Of a DNA stretch of 5,067 nt, positions 1 to 5,067 are shown piece after piece (position 1 is the first letter of the stretch; each line of letters begins with the position of its first letter). This DNA comes from Magnetococcales bacterium. Its GTDB lineage: Bacteria > Pseudomonadota > Magnetococcia > Magnetococcales > Magnetaquicoccaceae. The stretch covers positions 1 to 5,067 of the forward strand of contig JADGCR010000172.1 of NCBI GenBank assembly GCA_015228895.1, written 5' to 3'. The translations under genes were made by a program, and so were the position numbers. The notes beneath the pieces were generated by a model. It was not told where the DNA came from. It worked only from the letters and a program-made list of their open reading frames with translations, and made no database searches.

Positions 1-1319
1 CAGGTGATGCCCTGGCGGCCGGGCTGCCGGCCGCCGTGGAGGGTCAGCGCCTGCCCAGCCTGGCGGACATGGTGGAGCGGGTGATTCCGGGGGTGGTGAA
101 CATCGCCACCAGCAGCCATGAGGAAATGCCCGATCACCCCCTGTTCAACGATCCCTTTTTCCGTCATTTCTTCAATCTCCCGGCCCAGCGCAACCGGCAG
201 CAGGAGAACAGGAGCCTCGGTTCCGGCGTGGTGGTGGATGCCAAACGGGGCTACATTCTGACCAATCATCACGTCATCGACAAGGCGGACGCCATCACCG
301 TGACGCTGCGCAGCGGGGCCACGCTCCAGGCCAAACGGGTCGGGGTGGACAAGGAGACCGACGTGGCGGTGATCCAGGTGAGCGACAAGGGATTGCAGGC
401 CGTGCCCCTGGGGGATTCGGACACCTTGCGGGTGGGGGATTTCGTGGTGGCCATGGGCAACCCCTTCGGGCTGGGGCAGACCGTGACCTCCGGGATCGTC
501 AGCGCCCTGGGCCGCAAGGGATTGGGTATCAAGGGATACGAGGATTTCATCCAGACCGACGCCTCCATCAACCCCGGCAATTCCGGCGGTGCGCTGGTGG
601 ATCTGAACGGCAGGCTGGTGGGGATCAACACGGCCATTTTGGCCCCCGGAGGGGGCAAGGGGAACGTGGGGATCGGCTTCGCCATTCCCATCAAAATGGC
701 GCGCCAGGTGATGAATCAGCTCGTGGAGCACGGGGAGGTGCGCCGGGGCCTGCTGGGGGTTTCGGTGCAGGATCTCACCCCGGAGCTGACCAAAGCCTTC
801 GGCGTCTCTCCGGGGATCGGCGCGGTGGTGACCCGTTTGGCCCCCGGCTCGGCGGCCTATCGGGCGGGCCTGCGGCCCGGCGACGTGGTGATCGAAGCCA
901 ATGGCCGTCCGGTGCATGGGGCGGCGGATCTCCACAACGTGGTGGGATTGACCCCGATCGGCGAACGGATCGCCTTCAAGATCATCCGCGAAGGGAAGGA
1001 ACTGAGTCTCCAGGCCGAGGTGTCCAGCCCGGAAAACTCTCCCCAGAGCAAGGGGGAGGCCATCGATGCCCGCCTGGCGGGCGCCCTGCTGGCTGCCGAA
1101 GAGGACGAAGCGGGGAAACCGCTCGTCAAGGTGGTGAAGGTGGTTCCGGAGAGCGCGGCCTGGCGTGCCGGTCTCCGGGCGGGGGATCGCATCCTGTCGG
1201 CCAATCGCACCCCGGTGGGGGATCCGCTTGCTTTGGCCAAGGCCCTCAAGGCGGATGCCCGCCAGATGCTGTTGAACATCCAGAGGGAGGAAGAGCGTTT
1301 CTTCCTGCTGGTCCGGTGA
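1..1319 (+). CDS. HtrA/Deg-family periplasmic serine endoprotease (DegQ/DegP-like), 5'-partial
   Basis: This is a trypsin-like periplasmic protease and chaperone of the Do/HtrA family, which degrades or refolds damaged envelope proteins. Residues are numbered from the GTG at 36. The catalytic triad is H79 (in TNHHVID), D109 (TDVAVIQ) and S183 (GNSGGAL, codon 582-584). The oxyanion-loop region is the canonical QTDASINPGNSGG. PDZ1 spans about 238-325, starting RRGLLGVSVQDL, and PDZ2 spans about 345-425. The loop before the protease core, including DPFFRHFF, is short, which is more like DegQ than DegP. The GTG at 36 is probably not the true start: the same frame is open back to base 3 and reads GDALAAGLPAAVEGQRLPSL, which looks like the end of a signal peptide with its cleavage region. 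The true start and most of the signal peptide should therefore lie upstream of the window. The stop at 1317-1319 overlaps the next gene. I am confident of the family but not of the DegP/DegQ/MucD subtype. Confidence 0.95.
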   Translation, partial: GDALAAGLPAAVEGQRLPSLADMVERVIPGVVNIATSSHEEMPDHPLFNDPFFRHFFNLPAQRNRQQENRSLGSGVVVDAKRGYILTNHHVIDKADAITVTLRSGATLQAKRVGVDKETDVAVIQVSDKGLQAVPLGDSDTLRVGDFVVAMGNPFGLGQTVTSGIVSALGRKGLGIKGYEDFIQTDASINPGNSGGALVDLNGRLVGINTAILAPGGGKGNVGIGFAIPIKMARQVMNQLVEHGEVRRGLLGVSVQDLTPELTKAFGVSPGIGAVVTRLAPGSAAYRAGLRPGDVVIEANGRPVHGAADLHNVVGLTPIGERIAFKIIREGKELSLQAEVSSPENSPQSKGEAIDARLAGALLAAEEDEAGKPLVKVVKVVPESAAWRAGLRAGDRILSANRTPVGDPLALAKALKADARQMLLNIQREEERFFLLVR

Positions 1320-2332
1320 TCGGGCGGGTGGCAAGGGGGTTCCTGGCCACGCTGGCGCTCGCCGTGTCGTGGTGTGCGGAGTCGGCGTGGGCGGCGAATG
1401 ACCACGCCGCGCCGCCGGAGAGTCCCGCCGCCGCGCCGCCCCGGGAGCTGCTCAGCCAGTATGTGGATTTCGACCGCGACGACTTCAAGGCCAAGGGCAA
1501 GATCACCCTGCACCGCCTGCAACCCCTGGCGGGACAACTGCGTCTCTCCGAGGCCTCCGGCGATCCGGCCTGGATCTTCAAGACCATCGCCCCCTGGAAT
1601 CCCGCGCTGGCCTCGCTGCTGACCGCGTTGCGGATCCGGGAGTTGACCTTGAGCGACGGGAATCTGCTGCTGGACGGCAAACGGGTGGATCTGCGCCTTC
1701 AGAAGGCCGCCATTCCGGAAGGGGGGCTGGAGGATGCGGTCTGGCGCGTGGGTGAGGATGGCCGCTGGGAGGTCTCCACCGGCCCGTTGCGGCTGGAACG
1801 GCTGCCCTCCCGGCTCGACCGCCTGCTGCTCTCCCTGACGGGAACGGTCGGCTATCGGCGCATGCAGGCCGCCGGGGATGCCCGCGAGGGGAGCGGCTGG
1901 GCCGAGGAGATCTTCGGCGAGGGGTGGAGCGCCAGTCGGCTGGAAGGGTCCGGGAGCCGGGAGTGGAATCCCCCCGCCACCCGCCTGCACTGGCATGCCG
2001 ACCGGATCGTCACCCGGGATCGCCGAGCGCTGACGAAAAAGCTTCCGGTGGCTGGGGAGATCCTGCGCTTTGCCGGACAGGATCCGGCTGCGACGGAACC
2101 TCTGCGTTTCGAGCGGGCCGAAGTGCGGGGCATCCTGGCGCCGGACGGCTCCGCCCGGATTCCGGAGCTGAAACTGGATGCGGCCTGGGTCAAACTGAAC
2201 GGCAACGGCAAGGTGGATGCCGAGGGGATGGTGACCCTGGAGCTGATCGCCACCCGGCCGGATGGCAAGCAAAAACGATTCAAAATCAATCATTCCAAGG
2301 GCGAATCGCCCGGGAAGGGCTCTTCTGGATGA
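1316..2332 (+). CDS. Secreted/periplasmic protein of unknown function with an AsmA-like C-terminal segment
   Basis: I do not recognise this 338-residue protein as a named family. It starts with GTG at 1316, sharing GTGA with the stop of the protease gene, which is the typical arrangement for translational coupling. No clear Shine-Dalgarno sequence lies just upstream, so reinitiation is likely. The N-terminus is a Sec signal peptide: R4 and R7, a hydrophobic core FLATLALAV at 9-17, and probable cleavage after A24-W25-A26. C20 sits in SWC, which is not a lipobox. The mature protein appears beta-rich, with alternating strands such as IRELTLSDGNLLLDGKRV. Residues about 263-312 (ELKLDAAWVKLNGNGKVDAEG and the following strand) resemble the repeated strand-turn pattern near the C-terminus of AsmA/TamB-like envelope proteins. 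That similarity is judged by eye and is inference. The C-terminus is a Lys/Gly/Ser-rich tail. A second in-frame GTG at 1328 would shorten the signal peptide by four residues. The position between a protease and a zinc-binding protein suggests an envelope role. Confidence 0.8.
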   Translation: MIGRVARGFLATLALAVSWCAESAWAANDHAAPPESPAAAPPRELLSQYVDFDRDDFKAKGKITLHRLQPLAGQLRLSEASGDPAWIFKTIAPWNPALASLLTALRIRELTLSDGNLLLDGKRVDLRLQKAAIPEGGLEDAVWRVGEDGRWEVSTGPLRLERLPSRLDRLLLSLTGTVGYRRMQAAGDAREGSGWAEEIFGEGWSASRLEGSGSREWNPPATRLHWHADRIVTRDRRALTKKLPVAGEILRFAGQDPAATEPLRFERAEVRGILAPDGSARIPELKLDAAWVKLNGNGKVDAEGMVTLELIATRPDGKQKRFKINHSKGESPGKGSSG

Positions 2333-2339
2333 TGCAGCC

Positions 2340-3287
2340 ATGATCTTCAGAAAAGGATTGGCGCTTCTGTTGGCCCTGGGGACGCTGCTGCCGTTTCCGG
2401 CCCCGGCCCTGGAGGTGGTGGCCTCCATCAAGCCCTTCCACGCCCTGACCGCAGCGATCATGGGGGAGACCGGCACCCCATCGTTGTTGATCCGCGGGAA
2501 CGGTTCCCCCCACACCTACGCTTTGCGTCCCTCCGATGCGCGCCTGTTGGAAGGGGCGGATCTCATCGTCTGGGGCGGCCCCGCGCTGGAAGGGTTTTTG
2601 AGCCGTCCGCTGGACAATCTGCCGAAGAAGGCCCTCCTGCTCCCTCTGTTGGCTACCGAAGGGTTGAACCGTTTGTCGGCTCGTCAGGGCGGGGCCTGGT
2701 CCGGGGAGGCGGGGCATGACGACCACGCCGATCACGCCGATCACGCAGAAAAGCACCACCAGCATGGCCCGGTGGATCCCCATATCTGGCTGGATCCGGA
2801 CAATGCGGTCATGCTGGGCAGCTCCATCGCCGCGAGCCTGGGCCGACTCGATCCGGCCCGCGTCGCCACCTACCGGCGCAATGCCGAAACGCTCGCCGGA
2901 CGCTTGAAGGAGCTGGACCGGGAACTGGCCACCCTGCTCGCTCCGGTCCGGGAGCGTCCTTTCATCGTGTTTCATGACGCCTACCACTATTTCGAGCAGC
3001 ATTACGGCCTGAAGGCGGCGGGCTCCCTCCTGGTGGATGCGGAGCGTCCCCCGGGGGCGCGTCGCATCCAGGCCATCTCGAAGCGCATCCAGGAGAGCGG
3101 GGCGCAGTGCCTGTTCACCGAACCCCAGTTCCCGCAACGACTGGCCGCCACCGTGACGGAAAACCGGCCACTGCGCCTGGGGGTTCTGGATCCCCTCGGC
3201 GCCGGGCTGACGGATGGACCGGAACTTTATTTCCAACTGATGCGCAATCTCGCCCGCGCCCTGCTCTCCTGCCTGACGTCCGGATGA
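2340..3287 (+). CDS. znuA: Zinc ABC transporter substrate-binding protein, ZnuA/TroA family
   Basis: This is a periplasmic cluster-9 metal-binding lipocalin-unrelated protein that delivers Zn2+ to an ABC importer (ZnuBC type). It has 315 residues, a normal family length. The chosen start is the ATG at 2340, seven bases after the preceding stop, because a clean signal peptide begins there: RK at 4-5, a Leu-rich core at 7-17, and probable cleavage after APA at 21-23. An upstream in-frame ATG at 2262 would bury that signal and overlap the previous gene by 71 bases. Expected metal ligands are present: H58 (GSPHTYALRPSD), H148 (DPHIWLDP), H212 (VFHDAYHYF) and D284 (VLDPLGAG). E261 in FTEPQF is also conserved in the family. 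A flexible His-rich loop at 125-142 carries seven His and is typical of zinc-specific members. The His loop favours zinc over manganese, but specificity is inferred. No znuB or znuC gene is in the window. The gene is probably co-transcribed with the two genes upstream. Confidence 0.93.
   Translation: MIFRKGLALLLALGTLLPFPAPALEVVASIKPFHALTAAIMGETGTPSLLIRGNGSPHTYALRPSDARLLEGADLIVWGGPALEGFLSRPLDNLPKKALLLPLLATEGLNRLSARQGGAWSGEAGHDDHADHADHAEKHHQHGPVDPHIWLDPDNAVMLGSSIAASLGRLDPARVATYRRNAETLAGRLKELDRELATLLAPVRERPFIVFHDAYHYFEQHYGLKAAGSLLVDAERPPGARRIQAISKRIQESGAQCLFTEPQFPQRLAATVTENRPLRLGVLDPLGAGLTDGPELYFQLMRNLARALLSCLTSG
2721..2747 (+). repeat. 9-bp tandem repeat coding the Asp-His-Ala units of the ZnuA His loop
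   Basis: Three consecutive 9-bp units (GACCACGCC, GATCACGCC, GATCACGCA) encode three DHA tripeptides at residues 128-136 of the zinc-binding protein. The near-identity at the DNA level suggests recent expansion by slippage. In this family the His-rich loop varies in length between species and is thought to help collect zinc. Confidence 0.8.
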
Positions 3288-3301
3288 CCTTCACCCGGAC
3301 G
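3277..3301 (+). terminator. Inverted repeat across the znuA stop, weak terminator candidate
   Basis: CGTCCGG (3277-3283) and CCGGACG (3295-3301) form a perfect 7-bp stem with an 11-base loop that contains the TGA stop. There is no T-run directly after it; the nearest is GTTTTTG about 20 bases downstream. It may stabilise the transcript end or be a weak terminator, but it is not a canonical intrinsic terminator. Confidence 0.3.
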
Positions 3302-3381
3302 CGCCGCCAAGAATCAGGAAGTTTTTGCCCGCCATCCGCTCCCCGCCTGGTACAGAGTTGTCGAAACATTCAATAATTTGA

Positions 3382-3410
3382 TTGACAACCGTTCGGAATT
3401 ACAAGAAAAT
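3382..3410 (+). promoter_or_regulatory. Candidate sigma70 promoter (distal)
   Basis: A perfect -35 hexamer TTGACA at 3382-3387 is followed, after 17 bases, by GAAAAT at 3405-3410, which matches four of six bases of the -10 consensus. It would start transcription near 3417, giving a leader of about 108 bases ahead of the repeat-protein gene. The AT-rich setting supports it, but such matches are easier to find by chance in AT-rich sequence. Confidence 0.4.
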
Positions 3411-3439
3411 TTAATGTAGTCTTCGTTATTGACTGCCTA

Positions 3440-3448
3440 TGGTATGAT
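3440..3448 (+). promoter_or_regulatory. Candidate extended -10 promoter (proximal)
   Basis: TGGTATGAT fits the extended -10 pattern TGnTATAAT with a single mismatch. Extended -10 promoters work with a poor -35, and no good -35 lies at the right distance; TTGACT at 3429-3434 is only 8 bases upstream. The predicted start of transcription is near 3455, inside the following inverted repeat, with a leader of about 70 bases. Confidence 0.45.
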
Positions 3449-3449
3449 T

Positions 3450-3470
3450 ATTGCTTGTTTTTCAAGCGAT
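3450..3470. promoter_or_regulatory. Inverted repeat at the predicted transcription start (possible operator or leader hairpin)
   Basis: ATTGCTTG (3450-3457) and CAAGCGAT (3463-3470) pair over 8 positions with one T-G wobble, around a TTTTT loop. It directly follows the extended -10 and would overlap the +1 site, so it could be a repressor-binding dyad. If transcription begins at the distal promoter, it would form an RNA hairpin in the leader. No specific regulator can be named. Confidence 0.4.
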
Positions 3471-3474
3471 TGAT

Positions 3475-3493
3475 GCGTCTCGCTGGGAGGCGC
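3475..3493 (+). promoter_or_regulatory. 5'-leader hairpin
   Basis: GCGTCTC (3475-3481) and GAGGCGC (3487-3493) form a 7-bp stem with one G-U pair and a 5-base loop, GCTGG. It lies five bases after the preceding dyad and 16 bases before the GAGGT ribosome-binding site, so it would be in the untranslated leader of the repeat-protein mRNA. It has no T-tract and so is not a terminator. It may affect mRNA stability. Confidence 0.4.
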
Positions 3494-3509
3494 GCCAGAT
3501 TCCGCCTGT

Positions 3510-3514
3510 GAGGT
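3510..3514 (+). promoter_or_regulatory. Ribosome-binding site for the repeat protein
   Basis: GAGGT lies 10 bases before the ATG at 3525, a good Shine-Dalgarno match at slightly long spacing. It supports this start: the same frame is closed upstream by TGA at 3471-3473, and no other ATG or GTG occurs in frame between that stop and 3525. Confidence 0.6.
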
Positions 3515-3524
3515 TTCCGCCGCG

Positions 3525-5067
3525 ATGGCCACATCGACCTTCATCCAGATGCTGACGACCACCCAGCTATCGAACATGACGAGCACCCTGCTCTCACTGT
3601 TCTCAGCCACGGATCTCGGCTACCTCACCAGCACCCAGTTTGGCGCCGTCACCAGCACGACCATCACGCATCTCAACTCCTCCCAGGTGGGGGGGCTCTC
3701 CACGACCCGCATGGCCCTGCTGAGCACCACGCAACTGGGCGCATTCTCCACCTCCCAGATGGGCTTGTTGAAATCCACCCAGATCGGTGCCCTCACCACC
3801 ACCGGGATCGCCACCCTCACCACCAGCCAACTGGTCAGCGTGCCGAGCGTCTCCCTGGGGGGGCTGAAAACCACGGCCATGGCCATCCTGAGTACCACCC
3901 AGCTCGGCGGACTCACCTCCACCCAGCTCGGTTCCCTGGCCACGACCCAGTTGGGCAGCGCCTCCACCACCCAGATCGCCGCCCTGAGCACCACCCAGAT
4001 GGCGGGGCTGAAGGCCGCCCAGTTGGGGGCGCTCTCCACCACGCAGTTCAACGGCCTGAGCACCACGCAACTGGGCACCTTCACCACCACCCAGATCGGC
4101 GGCATGACCACCAGCGCAGCGGCGGCCCTGTCCACCACTTTGCTCACCGGATTGACCGCCACCCAACTGGGGGCGTTGACCGTGGCGCAGTCGCTGACCA
4201 CCACCGCCTGGAGCGCGCTCTCCACCACGCAGTTGGGTGGCCTGACCACCACCCAGATTGGACAGCTCTCGACCAGCCATACGGCGGCCCTGACCACCAC
4301 CGCCCTGTCCGCCCTGAGCACCACCCAGTTGGGAGGATTGCGCGCCTCCCAGTTGACGCTTTTATCCACCACCCAGATGGCGGCCATCTCCACCACCCAG
4401 GCGGGCGCGCTCTCCAGCACCGTTTTGGCGGGCCTGACCACCACGGGGATCGTCAACCTGGCCACCACGCAACTGGCCCAATTCAGCACCACCCAGTTGA
4501 GCACGTTCTCTTCCACCCAGGTGGCCGCCCTGACCACCACCGGGATCGGACTGCTCTCCACCACCCAGTTGAACGGGTTGAAAGCCTCCCAGGTGAGCGC
4601 CCTCACCACCACCCAGATGGGCGTCCTCTCCACCACCCAGATCGAGAACCTGGATGCGACCCGTTTCTCCGGCTTGACCAGCACCCACACCGCCGCGCTC
4701 ACCACCACCCAACTGGAGGTGGTGAACACCACCCAGATCGGCTCCCTCTCCCGCACCCAGTTGATGGGCATGACCACCACCGGGATGGCCGTGCTCACCA
4801 CCACCCAGATGGGCGCGCTCACCACCACGCAATTGAGCACCCTGAGCACGACACAGACCGGCGCGTTCACCACGACCGAAATGGCGGCGCTCTCCACCAC
4901 CCAGTTGAGCGGCCTGAGGGCTTCCCATATCGGCGTGCTTTCCACCGCCCAGGAGGCGGCTCTTTCCACCACCCAGGTGGCATCCCTCAACGCCACTGCG
5001 TTCTCCGGGCTGACCAGCACCCAGATGGCCCTGCTGACCACCACCCAGAGCGCCGCGTTGACCTCCA
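3525..5067 (+). CDS. Large Thr/Ser/Gln-rich octapeptide-repeat protein, 3'-partial
   Basis: The frame starts at ATG 3525 and stays open to the window edge: 514 codons, no stop. Its function is unknown. After MATSTFIQM, every residue belongs to octapeptides with consensus L-[ST]-T-T-Q-[LIM]-[GAS]-[AG], such as LSTTQLGA and LTTTQIGG. I count 63 complete units. Position 1 is Leu in 49 and otherwise Met, Phe, Val, Ile or one Ala; position 4 is Thr/Ser in 59; position 5 is Gln in 42. There is no Cys, one Trp, one Tyr, one Pro, and few charged residues. No N-terminal Sec signal or membrane segment is visible. Similar L-T-T-x-Q-[IV]-x-A arrays occur, as I recall, in large bacterial surface or exported proteins, so a secreted structural or adhesive protein using a C-terminal export signal is plausible but inferred. 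A regular solenoid, either beta or built from short Thr-capped helices, would suit the pattern. Leu (CTG/CTC/TTG) and Ser (AGC/TCC) vary synonymously between units, which argues that this strand is translated. It appears separately transcribed from the znuA cluster. Confidence 0.85.
   Translation, partial: MATSTFIQMLTTTQLSNMTSTLLSLFSATDLGYLTSTQFGAVTSTTITHLNSSQVGGLSTTRMALLSTTQLGAFSTSQMGLLKSTQIGALTTTGIATLTTSQLVSVPSVSLGGLKTTAMAILSTTQLGGLTSTQLGSLATTQLGSASTTQIAALSTTQMAGLKAAQLGALSTTQFNGLSTTQLGTFTTTQIGGMTTSAAAALSTTLLTGLTATQLGALTVAQSLTTTAWSALSTTQLGGLTTTQIGQLSTSHTAALTTTALSALSTTQLGGLRASQLTLLSTTQMAAISTTQAGALSSTVLAGLTTTGIVNLATTQLAQFSTTQLSTFSSTQVAALTTTGIGLLSTTQLNGLKASQVSALTTTQMGVLSTTQIENLDATRFSGLTSTHTAALTTTQLEVVNTTQIGSLSRTQLMGMTTTGMAVLTTTQMGALTTTQLSTLSTTQTGAFTTTEMAALSTTQLSGLRASHIGVLSTAQEAALSTTQVASLNATAFSGLTSTQMALLTTTQSAALTS
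3552..5067 (+). repeat. Degenerate 24-bp tandem repeat array, 63 units and continuing
   Basis: The array begins at codon 10 and is in frame throughout. A typical unit reads CTC TCC ACC ACC CAG TTG GGC GCC. Units 1-7 (to about 3719) are the most divergent, as is common at an array edge. Unit 27 (4176-4193, LTVAQS) is the only one with a different length, lacking two codons. Units are diverged in DNA, with no long identical runs, so the array is old or selected rather than freshly amplified. The right end lies beyond the window. Confidence 0.95.
4554..5057 (+). repeat. Higher-order 336-bp duplication inside the octapeptide array
   Basis: Units 43-49 (4554-4721) align one-for-one with units 57-63 (4890-5057), offset by exactly 14 units or 336 bp. 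The rare variants match in order: LSTTQLNG/LSTTQLSG, LKASQVSA/LRASHIGV, LDATRFSG/LNATAFSG, LTSTHTAA/LTSTQMAL. The basic second residue and the F-S-G unit are uncommon elsewhere in the array, so their shared order points to duplication of a multi-unit block. Confidence 0.6.

Larger units (their letters stand above)
3288..3524. other. Intergenic region with an AT-rich core (about 3361-3470)
   Basis: This 237-base gap separates the znuA-type gene from the repeat-protein gene. The first 70 bases keep the GC-rich composition of the neighbours. From about 3361 to 3470 the sequence is strikingly AT-rich, with several A- and T-runs, and it then returns to high GC before the start codon. The AT-rich core contains the promoter candidates and one dyad. 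I see no small gene, tRNA or known riboswitch in it. Confidence 0.8.

Noticed and set aside
2262..2339. Upstream ATG as start of the zinc-binding protein
   Set aside because: It would add 26 polar residues ahead of an obvious signal peptide and overlap the preceding gene by 71 bases; the ATG at 2340 fits far better.
857..2515. 552-codon minus-strand frame
   Set aside because: It is antisense to three well-supported genes, rich in Arg/Pro/Gly as expected for a shadow of GC-rich coding DNA, and shows no recognisable domain.
3107..3376. Short plus-strand frame of 89 codons over the end of the znuA-type gene
   Set aside because: It lies mostly inside the zinc-binding protein gene in another frame, has Arg/Pro-rich shadow composition and no RBS or homology signal.
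3429..3448. TTGACT with TATGAT as a conventional -35/-10 pair
   Set aside because: The spacer is only 8 bases, too short for sigma70. TATGAT is kept only as part of an extended -10.
3620..5044. Long minus-strand frame with W-V-V repeats over the array, and a second Gly/Gln-rich one at 3603-4280
   Set aside because: They mirror the 24-bp periodicity. Unit-to-unit changes are non-synonymous on that strand but synonymous on the plus strand, and the plus frame has a start with RBS.
3552..5067. CRISPR array or DNA-level satellite
   Set aside because: There are no conserved repeats with unique spacers. The 24-bp units are contiguous, in frame and conserved at the protein level.
3552..5067. Ice-binding Thr-array protein
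   Set aside because: Thr-rich periodicity is suggestive, but the 8-residue period and the Gln/Leu positions do not match the T-x-T repeats of known antifreeze beta-solenoids, and nothing else supports it.

Overview
The window is about 5 kb of GC-rich bacterial DNA. Its genes have high GC at third codon positions. It encodes a periplasmic HtrA-type protease, a protein with a Sec signal peptide and a ZnuA-type periplasmic metal-binding protein, so the organism is very probably Gram-negative and most likely a proteobacterium. I cannot fix the lineage from this sequence alone.

Region 1 (1-3287) is a compact plus-strand cluster of three exported proteins. It starts with a DegQ/DegP-like serine protease whose N-terminus lies outside the window. 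Next is an unrecognised secreted protein with an AsmA-like C-terminal part, which starts inside the protease stop codon (4-base GTGA overlap). After a 7-base gap comes a ZnuA/TroA-family zinc-binding protein with a His-rich loop. The spacing implies co-transcription and translational coupling. The shared theme is the periplasm: protein quality control plus zinc capture. No zinc permease or ATPase gene is in view.

Region 2 (3288-3524) is non-coding and turns abruptly AT-rich from about 3361 to 3470. It holds two candidate promoters (TTGACA/GAAAAT, and an extended -10 TGGTATGAT), two consecutive inverted repeats (3450-3470 and 3475-3493), and a GAGGT ribosome-binding site.

Region 3 (3525-5067) is one plus-strand reading frame that runs off the right edge with no stop, at least 514 codons. 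After nine residues it is entirely a tandem array of about 63 octapeptides with consensus L-[ST]-T-T-Q-[LIM]-[GAS]-[AG] (24 bp per unit). It lacks a Sec signal, Cys and almost all charge. Because the frame never closes, it is easily missed, and spurious minus-strand frames over the same bases look more prominent. Synonymous codon exchange between repeat units shows that the plus strand is the translated one. This long low-complexity repeat protein, with its own AT-rich, hairpin-bearing leader, is the most unusual part of the window.
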